DNA from: JBDTSW01 sp963807385 | GTDB taxonomy: Bacteria; Actinomycetota; Thermoleophilia; Solirubrobacterales; 70-9 | Reading direction: 5' to 3' | DNA: 64,000 nucleotides | NCBI GenBank assembly: GCA_963807385.1 | Contig: CAWEBQ010000002.1 | Span: 186,001 to 250,000, forward strand | In this document: in pieces, positions 33,478 to 41,349 of the stretch | How the letters are laid out: every line of letters begins with the position of its first letter | Numbering within the stretch: position 1 is the stretch's first letter | The notes under the pieces: model-generated | The model's database searches: none | Seen by the model: only the letters and a program-made list of their open reading frames with translations | Told to the model about the DNA's origin: nothing | Program-made: the position numbers and the translations under genes

Positions 33478-34578
33478 GTGAGCGCACCGTCGCAGCGCGT
33501 CTCGCTGGGCGACCGTGTCGAGCGGGAGCTCGAGGACCGTTTCGACGTCGAGCGGGAGCTCGAGCTGCAGCGCAGCCGGGACGCCTCCACACCGCTGCCC
33601 AGCCTGAGGCGAACCGTCATCTGGTTGGCGATCACGGGCGTATCGCTCTACCTGGTAGCGCCGGGGCTCATCGACGTCCTCGGCTCGGCCGGTGAGCTGA
33701 CGACGATCCAGCCGCTGTGGTTCCCCGCTATGGCCATCCTCCAGGTCCTGGCATTCGTCTGCCTTTGGGCAGTGCAGCGGATCGCCCTGGCCGACCCTCC
33801 CTGGGCTCCGGTCGCCGAGTCTCAGCTGGCCGGCAACGCGCTCTCGAAGATCGCCCCGGCAGGCGGGGCGGTAGGTGGCGCACTCCAGTATCGGATGCTC
33901 GTCGAGCGCGGGGTGGACCGGGCTCGCGCGGCGGCCGGGGTGACGGCCGTGAACCTGCTGACGTTCGCGGTGGTGCTGGCGCTGCCCGTGCTGGCGATTC
34001 CCACGTTCCTCCGCGGTGCGGTGGATCGCGACCTGGTCGAGGCGACGCTGATCGGCGTGGGGGTCTTCGCCGTGCTGCTTGCGGTCTCGGTTGCCCTGCT
34101 CGCCTTCGATTGGCCGCTTGGCTGGGTCGGTCAGCGAATCCAGGCCATCCGCAACCGCCTGCGGCGGAGCTCGGAGCCGCTCCGCCACCTCCCGGAACGC
34201 CTGCGCCGGGAGCGGGACCGCTTGCTCGCAACGCTGGGCCCGCGCTGGAAGCTCGCGCTTGCGGCAACGGTGGGACGCTGGGCCTTCGACTACCTGACGC
34301 TGCTCGCCGCGCTCGCCGCCGTCGGCTCGACCCCCAGGCCGGCGCTCGTCCTGCTCGCGTTCTGTGCCGCCCAGGTGCTGGCGCAGGTGCCAGTTACCCC
34401 GGGCGGCCTGGGATTCGTGGAGGCAGGTCTCACCGCGACGCTCGCCCTGGCCGGGGTGGGCGCGGCGAACGCCGTCCTCGCGACCCTCGCCTACCGTCTG
34501 TTCTCGTACTGGCTCCCGCTCCCGGTGGGCTTCGGCGCCTACGCCCTGCACCGCCGCAGGCTCGCTCGCGCCGGCTGA
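33478..34578 (+). CDS. Flippase-like membrane protein (LPG synthase TM region / UPF0104)
   Basis: 366 residues. A charged N-terminal ~40 residues precede about eight hydrophobic helices. SKIAPAGGAVGGALQYRML, TAVNLLTFAVVLALPVL, and QVPVTPGGLGFVEAGLTATL are typical of the MprF-flippase/UPF0104 family, which moves or modifies lipids across membranes. No aminoacyltransferase domain is fused. Likely a lipid flippase; substrate unknown. It meets the small minus-strand frame at 34582 head-on. Confidence 0.8.
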   Translation: MSAPSQRVSLGDRVERELEDRFDVERELELQRSRDASTPLPSLRRTVIWLAITGVSLYLVAPGLIDVLGSAGELTTIQPLWFPAMAILQVLAFVCLWAVQRIALADPPWAPVAESQLAGNALSKIAPAGGAVGGALQYRMLVERGVDRARAAAGVTAVNLLTFAVVLALPVLAIPTFLRGAVDRDLVEATLIGVGVFAVLLAVSVALLAFDWPLGWVGQRIQAIRNRLRRSSEPLRHLPERLRRERDRLLATLGPRWKLALAATVGRWAFDYLTLLAALAAVGSTPRPALVLLAFCAAQVLAQVPVTPGGLGFVEAGLTATLALAGVGAANAVLATLAYRLFSYWLPLPVGFGAYALHRRRLARAG

Positions 34579-34581
34579 CCG

Positions 34582-34813
34582 CTATTCGCTGAGCTGACCG
34601 GCGAAGTACTCGAGGGCAGTGCGGGTCTTCGTGGTCTGCTCGCCGGAGATGTCGATGCCGCGTTTGGTGAGGTACGCGCGGGACTCGGCGGCGACCTGGA
34701 AGGCCTTCCCGGGATCACACTTGGTGGAGAGCTCCAGGGGTGCGCTGCCGTCCGGGCCATTCGATCAGCAGGTAGTCGATCGGCCCCATCTCGTCGAGTT
34801 CTTCCATCTTCAC
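34582..34813 (-). pseudogene. Small protein gene with an apparent +1 frameshift
   Basis: A GTG (34813) or ATG (34807), preceded by GGAAGGAG, opens MEELDEMGPIDYLLIEWP, which resembles the start of DUF6325-type proteins (low certainty). At GGCCCGGAC (about 34754-34766) this frame soon hits TGA. The next frame continues DGSAPLELSTKCDPGKAF, then TKRGIDISGEQTTKTR and ends LEYFAGQLSE-TAG at 34582. Dropping one base would give one ~76-residue protein. The strong ribosome site and coherent second half argue for a recently broken or miscalled gene. Confidence 0.5.
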
Positions 34814-34861
34814 TGAGGCTCCTTCCTCGAAGTTCGGTGCGGTTGGCGATCCTATTCGGAT

Positions 34862-34879
34862 CGCTACCGACCGGTAGCG
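34862..34879. promoter_or_regulatory. Inverted repeat CGCTACCG-AC-CGGTAGCG (candidate operator)
   Basis: Perfect 8-bp arms around AC. The core TACCGACCGGTA resembles operators of TetR-family repressors. It ends 7 nt before the TACGAT -10 element of the holin/phosphodiesterase gene, in the promoter spacer. No TetR gene lies next to it. Confidence 0.45.
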
Positions 34880-34886
34880 CTGGAAA

Positions 34887-34892
34887 TACGAT
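34887..34892 (+). promoter_or_regulatory. -10 element TACGAT
   Basis: Hexamer ending 7 nt before ATG 34900. It overlaps the alternative ATG 34891, which is why 34900 is chosen as the start. Confidence 0.45.
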
Positions 34893-34899
34893 GCCCGCG

Positions 34900-37002
34900 A
34901 TGACCACCGGGAAGAGATCGTCGGAGCGGGCCAGCGGGCTGTCCACGATCCTCCGCGTGATAGTCGTCTGGCTCCTGACGGCCGCGGCGCTGCACTTGAT
35001 GAGCCTGATCCTGCCGGGCTTCGTGGTCGACGGGGAGGGCAGCGCGCTCATCGCGGCGGCGGCGATCGGCCTCGTGAACGCGCTGGTCTGGCCCCTCGTG
35101 ATCCGGGTCGCCCTCCCGTTCACCGTCCTCACGCTCGGGCTCGGCGTCCTCGCGCTGAACGGCCTCGTCATCTACGGGATCTCCCAGCTGGAGCCGGGCA
35201 TGCACGTCAGCGGCGTCGGGGCGGGGATCGGGGTTGCGATCGGGATCACCGTCGCGAACACGCTCACCACCGCGCTCCTGGCGATCGACGACGATGACTT
35301 CTACTACCGGAACGTGCTCAAGCGCCAGGCGCGCCGGCACGGCTCCCCGGCCGGTGAGAGCGACGTTCCCGGGGTGTACTTCCTCGAGATCGACGGTCTC
35401 GCCCACGCGGTGGTCCAGCGGGCGCTTCGCGACGGCCACCTGCCGACCCTGGCGAGCTGGATCCGTCGGGGCGAGCACCAGCTCCTGAGGTGGGAGACGG
35501 ACTGGTCGTCCCAGACCGGGGCCTGTCAGGCGGGGCTGCTCCACGGCTCGAACGAGGACATGCCTGCGTTCCGCTGGTGGGAGAAGGACACCGGCAGGCC
35601 GATCGTCACCAACCACCCCAAGGACGCTGCCGAGATCGAGCGCAGGCACTCGGACGGGAAGGGCCTGCTTCACGAGGACGGGGCGAGTCGGGCGAACATC
35701 CTCTCCGGCGATGCACCGCACACGCTTCTGACGATGAGCACCGTGCTCGACCGCGACCGGCCCGGGCGCTTGGGCCAGGACTACTACGCGTACTTCTCGA
35801 ACCCGTACAGCGTCACCCGAACGATCGCGCTGATGATCGGCGACATCGCCCAGGAGCTCTACTTCGCAGCGCAGCAGCGGCGCCGGGACATCCGGCCGCG
35901 GATCAAGCGGACGTTCTCCTACGCACTGGTGCGCGCATGGGGGACGGTCATCCAGCGCGACCTCCAGGTCGCCGCGGTGATCGGCGACCTGTACGCCGGC
36001 CGCCCGGTCGGGTACACGACGTTCCTCGCCTACGACGAGGTCGCCCACCACTCCGGCGTGGAGCGTCCGGATGCCCTCGCGACCCTGCGGCGGGTGGACA
36101 AACAGATCGGCCGTATCGCTGCGGCCGCCGCGGATGCGCCGCGCCAGTACAAGCTCGTGGTCCTCTCCGACCACGGCCAGTCCCAGGGGGAGACGTTCCT
36201 CGATCGATTTGGGGAGAGCCTCGAGGACCTCGTCGGCGAGGCGTGCAGCGCCGACGTCGTTCACGCGCAGGACGCCCGCACCGACGAATCACTCAGCTAC
36301 CTCGGGGCCGGCCTGACGGAGGCGGGCGGCTCCGGGGGCGTGCTCGGCAGAGGCGTACGGGCGGTAACCCGGGGCAGGAGCGTCAACGGCGAGGTCCACC
36401 TGGGCGACCAGGGGCAGGATCCGGGGGACGGCCAGGGTGAGGAGCTCCCCGAGCTGTCGGTGATGGCCTCGGGTTGCCTGGGGCTGATCACGTTTCCGAG
36501 GGAGAGCGGACGGGTGAGCATGGAGCGGATCGAGGCGATCTACCCGGCGTTGCTCCCCACGCTGCTCGAGCACCCCGGGATCGGGTTCGCTCTGGTGCGA
36601 TCCGATGCGCAGGGGCCGGTCGCGATCTCGGGGCGCGGAGTCCAGCGGCTCGCCACCGGAGACGTGGAGGGCGAGGACCCGCTCGCCCCCTTCGGCCCGA
36701 ACGCCGCCGGGCATGTCCTGCGCACGGACGGCTTCGAGCACTGCCCCGACATTGTCCTCAACAGCACCTACTGGGGCGAGACGGACGAGGTCGCCGCGTT
36801 CGAGGAGCTCGTCGGCTCCCACGGCGGCATGGGCGGTGAGCAGTCCTACCCGTTCGTGCTGGCGCCGGCCGACTGGGACCTGCCCGCCGAGGCGACCGTG
36901 GGGGCCGAGGCGATGCACCGGCACATGCGGCGCTGGCTCGCCGACCTGGGCCATGGCGCCTACGCGGGGTCGCCCGTCCGCCAGGCCGATCCCGAGAACT
37001 AG
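34900..37002 (+). CDS. Fusion: holin-like membrane domain + alkaline phosphatase-superfamily phosphodiesterase
   Basis: 700 residues. N-terminal ~120 residues hold four helices (ILRVIVVWLLTAAALHLMSLI, ALIAAAAIGLVNALVWPLVI, TVLTLGLGVLALNGLVIYGI, GAGIGVAIGITVANTLTTAL) like phage-holin superfamily IV proteins. From ~150 to the end is a metal-dependent phosphodiesterase of the alkaline phosphatase superfamily: VYFLEIDGLAHAV (metal Asp), TDWSSQTGACQAG (nucleophile region), AYDEVAHHSG, VVLSDHGQSQG and a late SHGGMGGEQSYPF. Such fusions occur in actinobacteria; the catalytic part should be membrane tethered. Substrate unknown. Confidence 0.8.
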   Translation: MTTGKRSSERASGLSTILRVIVVWLLTAAALHLMSLILPGFVVDGEGSALIAAAAIGLVNALVWPLVIRVALPFTVLTLGLGVLALNGLVIYGISQLEPGMHVSGVGAGIGVAIGITVANTLTTALLAIDDDDFYYRNVLKRQARRHGSPAGESDVPGVYFLEIDGLAHAVVQRALRDGHLPTLASWIRRGEHQLLRWETDWSSQTGACQAGLLHGSNEDMPAFRWWEKDTGRPIVTNHPKDAAEIERRHSDGKGLLHEDGASRANILSGDAPHTLLTMSTVLDRDRPGRLGQDYYAYFSNPYSVTRTIALMIGDIAQELYFAAQQRRRDIRPRIKRTFSYALVRAWGTVIQRDLQVAAVIGDLYAGRPVGYTTFLAYDEVAHHSGVERPDALATLRRVDKQIGRIAAAAADAPRQYKLVVLSDHGQSQGETFLDRFGESLEDLVGEACSADVVHAQDARTDESLSYLGAGLTEAGGSGGVLGRGVRAVTRGRSVNGEVHLGDQGQDPGDGQGEELPELSVMASGCLGLITFPRESGRVSMERIEAIYPALLPTLLEHPGIGFALVRSDAQGPVAISGRGVQRLATGDVEGEDPLAPFGPNAAGHVLRTDGFEHCPDIVLNSTYWGETDEVAAFEELVGSHGGMGGEQSYPFVLAPADWDLPAEATVGAEAMHRHMRRWLADLGHGAYAGSPVRQADPEN

Positions 37003-37005
37003 GAT
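37000..37005 (+). promoter_or_regulatory. -10 element TAGGAT
   Basis: Begins in the stop codon of the upstream fusion gene and ends 7 nt before ATG 37013 of the channel gene. Confidence 0.4.
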
Positions 37006-37012
37006 TCCTCCC

Positions 37013-37501
37013 ATGGCGCCCGATCATTCGAAGCAGGAGCCGGGAACCATCTTCCCAATCCTTGAGCGGTCGATGGGCGGGCGCCAGCTCACGGCCCGGC
37101 GCGCCGCCGGGGTGATCAGCATTGTGACCGTGATCCTCACGGTGGCGGGCGGCCTCCTGATCCGCGTGGCGGAGCCCGAGCACTTCCAGGGCATCGGCGA
37201 CGGGCTGTGGTGGGCGATCCAAACCCTGACGACCGTGGGCTACGGCGACGTCGTCCCGACCAGCACTCTGGGCCGCCTGATCGCCGCAATCGTGATGCTG
37301 AACGGGATCGCGTTTCTCACCGTGGTCACAGCCGCCGTGACGGCGACTCTGATCGAGCAGGTACGCCGCCGCCGCAGCGGGCCCGCGGCGCGCGCGGAGG
37401 CCGATCACGAGGCGACGGTGCTGGAGCGGCTGGACGAGATCAGCGCCCGCCTCGACCGGATCGAGGGCGCGGTAGGGCCCGAGCCCCCCGAGCGGAGCTA
37501 G
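37013..37501 (+). CDS. Two-TM potassium channel
   Basis: 162 residues. TM1 (AGVISIVTVILTVAGGLLI), pore helix and selectivity filter WWAIQTLTTVGYGDVVP, TM2 (LIAAIVMLNGIAFLTVVTAAVTATLI), then a C-terminal coiled coil (TVLERLDEISARLDRIEG) that would form the cytoplasmic tetramer bundle. KcsA-like architecture. No RCK domain. ATG supported by the TAGGAT hexamer. Confidence 0.9.
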   Translation: MAPDHSKQEPGTIFPILERSMGGRQLTARRAAGVISIVTVILTVAGGLLIRVAEPEHFQGIGDGLWWAIQTLTTVGYGDVVPTSTLGRLIAAIVMLNGIAFLTVVTAAVTATLIEQVRRRRSGPAARAEADHEATVLERLDEISARLDRIEGAVGPEPPERS

Positions 37502-37502
37502 C

Positions 37503-38846
37503 TCAGGCGCCTCCGAGGATGCGGGCCTTCTCGGTCGCCAGCTCCTCGTCCGAGAGCACGCCGGACTCCCTGAGGCTCGCGAGCCGCTCGAGCTGATCGA
37601 TCCTCGCATCTCCGGACGCCGACGACGACGGCGCCAGCCTGGACACGCGATGCTCCCGCGCCTCGCGCATCCTCCCAGCGACCGCCTGGGCCATCCCGGC
37701 CGGCGAGTGCGCCGTGACGTGGTCGGGGAACTCCCGGATCACCTGCCGGCGCAGCGCCTCGACGCCGATGACGAAAAAGACGATCAGCAGGATCGACGTG
37801 GGGACACGGCTGGTGGCCACCACGGGGTTCCACCAGAACAGAAGCGCCAGCAGCACCGCGAGCCCGCCGTAGGCGACGGCCGGGCGGCGCAGGTAGGGCG
37901 TGAGCGCGTGGCGGATCGAGGTGGCGACCCCGCTCGGGCCCGCGAGCCACGCGGCCAGGACGATCACAATCCCGTAGGCGACCAGCGATTGCGCGGTCTC
38001 CTGGAGCAGCGACGTGCCGATCCGCCATGTCTCGAATACGGGCCCCTCGGCCGCGGCGGTGCCGGTCAGCGCGCCGGAGATGGCGTTGCCGCCGGCGCTT
38101 CGCGCGAGGAGCGCGACGACTCCGGCGGCGACGAAGGCGAAGCCCACGGAGCGCAGGGTCTCGCGACGGCGGCCGCGAGCGAGGTAGACCGCGAGGCTCA
38201 ACAGGAGCAGGGTCAGCGTGGTGAGCACCCAGCCGAGCGTCCGCAGGGCCTTCACGGCGCTCTGCGCCTCCTGCAGCTCGCCGGACTTCATGATCTCGAT
38301 GCTCGCGGCGCTCGCCGGGAGCTTGTCGGCGAGGTTGCCGCCGATGCCGATGCTCGCCGACAGCTGCGTTACGAGGTCGGTCAGGTCGAGGGTCACGACG
38401 CCGTCCGTGGTGGAGACGAACTCGCCCTCGTCGTCGAGCAGCGCGATCAGCTTGGTGTGGGCCGCCCGGTTGGCGTCCTCCCAGGCGGCCTGCGCCTTCG
38501 GGCTGGCGAGCGCCTCATCGGCAGCGCGCGTCGCCAGCTGCCGCAGCCCCCCGGCCACGGGCCCCGCGAGCGCCTGGGCCTGGGGCGGAAGCTGTGCCGC
38601 GATCTCGCCCTGCACGTCCACGTTGTCGAACAGGGCGGAGACTAGGAAGTCGCCCACGGCATCGCGGATCGTCTGGTCCTCGAGGAGAGCGCTGCTGGTC
38701 TGGGTCCAGGTGTCGGTCTCGAGGCCCTGGCGCTTCACCCACAGCGCGAGTACCGATGCGATCCCGAGCAGGGTCGCGAGCAGGATCAGGACGATCGGAA
38801 CGACGCGCCTCCAGCGCGGTATGCCGTCGTTAGGGGTCGTCGCCAT
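37503..38846 (-). CDS. Polytopic membrane protein with C-terminal SHOCT motif
   Basis: 447 residues. TM1 (VVPIVLILLATLLGIASVLAL), a ~150-residue extracytoplasmic loop (TDTWTQTSSALLEDQTIRDAV, AQLPPQAQALAGPVAGGL), four to five further helices, and a C-terminal SHOCT helix pair (ARIDQLERLASLRESGVLSDEE). The loop pattern resembles the N-terminal half of the PLC-like protein at 54417. AGAGGAGA precedes the ATG. Function unknown; SHOCT tails often mediate oligomer contacts. It converges with the K+ channel, stops 1 nt apart. Confidence 0.75.
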   Translation of the reverse strand: MATTPNDGIPRWRRVVPIVLILLATLLGIASVLALWVKRQGLETDTWTQTSSALLEDQTIRDAVGDFLVSALFDNVDVQGEIAAQLPPQAQALAGPVAGGLRQLATRAADEALASPKAQAAWEDANRAAHTKLIALLDDEGEFVSTTDGVVTLDLTDLVTQLSASIGIGGNLADKLPASAASIEIMKSGELQEAQSAVKALRTLGWVLTTLTLLLLSLAVYLARGRRRETLRSVGFAFVAAGVVALLARSAGGNAISGALTGTAAAEGPVFETWRIGTSLLQETAQSLVAYGIVIVLAAWLAGPSGVATSIRHALTPYLRRPAVAYGGLAVLLALLFWWNPVVATSRVPTSILLIVFFVIGVEALRRQVIREFPDHVTAHSPAGMAQAVAGRMREAREHRVSRLAPSSSASGDARIDQLERLASLRESGVLSDEELATEKARILGGA

Positions 38847-38939
38847 CGGTCTCCTCTGGTGGTGGGGGGCCCGTGGCCTCCGCTTGTTAGTTCTCCCGAG
38901 CGCGGGAGAGGTCCTCCGAGATTCGCACAACGGCTGACG

Positions 38940-39080
38940 TCAGGGGGCCGCCAGGCCGCCGATCGTCACGATCAGCACCGCAAGCGGGTGGATGCCGAGA
39001 GCGGCCCCCATCGCGAAGGGCTGAACGAGCTGCTGAAGCATCCCGTTCGCCAGCAGCTGGCCTCGGATTCGCCCGCTCAT
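38940..39080 (-). pseudogene. Remnant of an AI-2E family (PerM-like) transporter
   Basis: 46 residues: QLLANGMLQQLVQPFAMGAA then LGIHPLAVLIVTIGG, a segment conserved near the C-terminus of AI-2E/PerM membrane proteins. The N-terminal ~300 residues and the last helices are absent, and the final GGLAAP looks like a join of separated family motifs. Downstream is the membrane protein at 37503-38846, upstream the divergent MBL gene. Best read as a deletion remnant. Confidence 0.55.
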
Positions 39081-39138
39081 CTCGCTCGTCGCCCTCCTCG
39101 CACTGACATTCCCTTGCGTGCGCGGCAGAATCTGTTGT

Positions 39139-39903
39139 GTGGGATCGAACACCGTCACGTTCATCGGGCACTCGACGGTGCTGATCGAGCTCGGCGGCCA
39201 TCGCATCCTCACGGATCCACTGCTGCGCCCGCGCTTCCTTCACGTTCGCCGTGTGGTGGCCCCGCCCTCGCGCGAGCTCCTCGACGGCGTCGACGCGCTG
39301 CTCGTGTCCCACCTCCACATGGATCACCTCGACTTTCCGTCGATCCGCCGGCTCGACCGTAGGACGCCGGTGGTCGTCCCGGCCGGGGGCGGGCGGGTGG
39401 TCCGCCGGCGTGGCTTCCGCGACATCACCGAGGTGGAACCGGGGGAGACCATCTCGCTCGGTCCGGCGGAGGTCAGGGTCACCGACGCCCTCCACGAGGG
39501 CCGGCGCTGGCCGGTGGGGCCGCACGTGGAGGCGCTGGGCTACCTCCTTCGCGGCCCCGGTGGCCAGACGGTGTACTTCGCGGGAGACACGGACCTGTTC
39601 GAGGCCATGGCCGACCTGGTCGGGGAGGTTGACGTTGCCCTGCTGCCGATCTCGGGGTGGGGTCCGAGCGTGGGCGAGGGCCACCTCGACGGTCGTCGCG
39701 CGGCCGAGGCGGCGGCCCGCATCCGTCCTCGCCAGCTCGTGCCGATCCACTGGGGCACATACCTGCGGAGGGACCTCGCCGGGCGCCGGCCCGAGCTGCT
39801 GGCCGGGCAGCTGAAGACGCTGGTCGTGGAGGTTCAGAGACTTGCGCCCGCTGTGGAGCTGCGGGTGCTGCGACCGGGCGAGCGACTAGATTTACCCGAC
39901 TGA
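39139..39903 (+). CDS. MBL-fold metal-dependent hydrolase
   Basis: 254 residues. VTFIGHSTVLIELGGHRIL, the zinc motif VSHLHMDHLDFP (HxHxDH), YFAGDTDLF (bridging Asp) and VPIHWGTY (late His) match the UlaG/RomA-like metallo-beta-lactamase branch. GTG 39139 precedes the first strand; an in-frame GTG at 39118 is possible. CAGAAT 7 nt before 39139 is a weak -10 candidate. Substrate could be a lactone, phosphoester or lipid amide; unknown. Confidence 0.82.
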   Translation: MGSNTVTFIGHSTVLIELGGHRILTDPLLRPRFLHVRRVVAPPSRELLDGVDALLVSHLHMDHLDFPSIRRLDRRTPVVVPAGGGRVVRRRGFRDITEVEPGETISLGPAEVRVTDALHEGRRWPVGPHVEALGYLLRGPGGQTVYFAGDTDLFEAMADLVGEVDVALLPISGWGPSVGEGHLDGRRAAEAAARIRPRQLVPIHWGTYLRRDLAGRRPELLAGQLKTLVVEVQRLAPAVELRVLRPGERLDLPD

Positions 39904-39939
39904 GGCGGCAGGCCTGCCGCCCCGCGACGAAGGGGAAGC

Positions 39940-40510
39940 ATGGAGAGCTCGACTACCGATCCCGGCACGGAGGCGCTGAAGGGATTTTCACGCATGTGGT
40001 GGCTGTGGCTGGTGTTCGGCCTGGCCTGGACGCTCGTGGGCGTGGTGATCCTTCAGTTCGACGACGCCTCGGTGACGACCGTCGGGATCATCGTCGGGAT
40101 CATGTTCATCTCCACCGGGCTGCAGCAATTCGTGATCGGGAGCCTCGTCGAGCGCGGCAGTTGGCTCTTCTATCTCTTCGGCGCGCTCTTCACGGCCGCC
40201 GGTATCGTCGCGCTGATCTCGCCGGGGAACACCTTCGCGGCGCTCGCGGACGTGCTCGGGTTCCTGTTCCTCATCGTCGGAGCGTTCTGGATCATCCAGG
40301 CGCTGGGGCTCGAAGGAGCAAAACGAGCTGTGGTGGCTCGGGCTGATCGCCGGGGTCCTGATGGTGATCATCGCCTTCTGGACGTCCGGGCAGTTCTTCA
40401 TCGAGAAGGCCTACGTGCTCCTCGTCTTCGCGGGCATCTGGGCCCTGATGCAGGGCATCACCGACATCGTGCGCGCCTTCCAGATCCGCAAGCTGGGGGA
40501 GATGGTCTAG
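39940..40510 (+). pseudogene. HdeD-family membrane protein, +1 frameshift
   Basis: ATG 39940 (upstream GGGGAAG) gives an HdeD/DUF308 protein with paired helices: WWLWLVFGLAWTLVGVVIL, TVGIIVGIMFISTGLQQFVI, WLFYLFGALFTAAGIVALI, VLGFLFLIVGAFWIIQAL. At AAAA 40320-40323 the reading must shift one base to continue NELWWLGLIAGVLMVIIAFW, IWALMQGITDIVRAF and stop at TAG 40510. One extra A in a homopolymer explains it. The intact ~189-residue family is linked to acid/stress response. Real lesion or sequencing error cannot be separated here. Confidence 0.78.
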
Positions 40511-40515
40511 GGCGC

Positions 40516-41082
40516 CTACGCGCTGGCCGCTGGCTCCACGGCGTGGCGGCGGACCGAGAGCGCTCCCAGCAGGGCGACGATCGCGAGGATGACACCGCCA
40601 CCGATCAGCACTCCGGTGTCCTCGCCCGCGGGCTTGACGACCATGTCGGCCACGACCAGGAAGAGGATCGTCAACTGAACGCGATCGACGACGTTGAGGC
40701 GCTGCAGCCGCCGCAGCATCTCGGGGTCGTCGGGTCCGCGCTCCTGGACCAGGGTTCCGATGCGCTCGCCCTCCGGTTTGAAGTAAAAGAAGCCAAGGAC
40801 GAACGAGACGGCCCAGCCGACCATCGCGATCGTGATCCATAGCTGGTCGAAGCTCCAGGCGCCGTCGATTACGAGCAGGATGCCGAAGACAGGGGTTGCG
40901 AGCGATGCCGGGATGAACAGCCTCGGCGCGAGCCAGCCGACGTCTCGGTGGTACCCGGCCTCCTTTGCTCGGTCGCCCGCGCGCTCGGCCCCGAAGACGA
41001 GGAGACCGATCAGAAATCCGGCTCCGAGCCAGATGATCGCCGACGAGACGTGCAGGAACACGAGCAACTCGTAGCCGCTCAT
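40516..41082 (-). CDS. DUF2269-type integral membrane protein
   Basis: 188 residues. YELLVFLHVSSAIIWLGAGFL (His-bearing TM1), LFIPASLATPVFGILLV, LWITIAMVGWAVSFVLGFFYF, DRVQLTILFLVVADMVV and GVILAIVALLGAL. The first helix and layout resemble DUF2269/CopD-like proteins; the conserved His may bind haem or metal. The ATG at 41082 is preferred because residues before it lack membrane or family character. Function unknown. Confidence 0.7.
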   Translation of the reverse strand: MSGYELLVFLHVSSAIIWLGAGFLIGLLVFGAERAGDRAKEAGYHRDVGWLAPRLFIPASLATPVFGILLVIDGAWSFDQLWITIAMVGWAVSFVLGFFYFKPEGERIGTLVQERGPDDPEMLRRLQRLNVVDRVQLTILFLVVADMVVKPAGEDTGVLIGGGVILAIVALLGALSVRRHAVEPAASA

Positions 41083-41146
41083 ACCTCGGACCCCCCGATT
41101 GCACGGATCAATCGCAAGCTGTTTCCCCCGTTTCGCCACGGCAGAC

Positions 41147-41300
41147 TATACTGTTCGAGCGGCGACGCCCGAGCCACGCGGCCCCCGCGGTTGCCCGGGG
41201 CATTGGGCAACCATCCTTCGCCGCCGCGGGGCTGAAGACCCCCGCACCGCCCGGGAAGGCAGGTCGATAGGCGGCATCCGCCCGACCCGCGGGTCGGGCG
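41147..41300 (+). ncRNA. Candidate structured noncoding RNA
   Basis: No gene is seen in 41083-41349. A TATACT hexamer (41147-41152) is followed by dense structure: hairpin GTTGCCC-8 nt-GGGCAAC (41190-41211), hairpin GCGGGG-CTGAAGAC-CCCCGC (41226-41245) that can be enclosed by GCCGCC/GGCGGC (ending at 41275), and a perfect 22-bp palindrome at 41279-41300 that could terminate a transcript. No plus-strand gene follows before 41796, so a free RNA or leaderless remnant is likelier than a riboswitch. No known RNA family recognised. Confidence 0.3.
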
Positions 41301-41349
41301 CGCGTTCCAGATCCGCAGGCTGGGGGAGAGGGTCCGGCGCCGGCGCGCG

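Noticed and set aside
41160..41275. Riboswitch of SAM-IV or similar type (GGCAACC and CTGAAGACC are reminiscent)
   Set aside because: The 5' partner of the closing stem is missing, the CTGAAGAC falls in a simple hairpin loop, and no plus-strand gene lies downstream.
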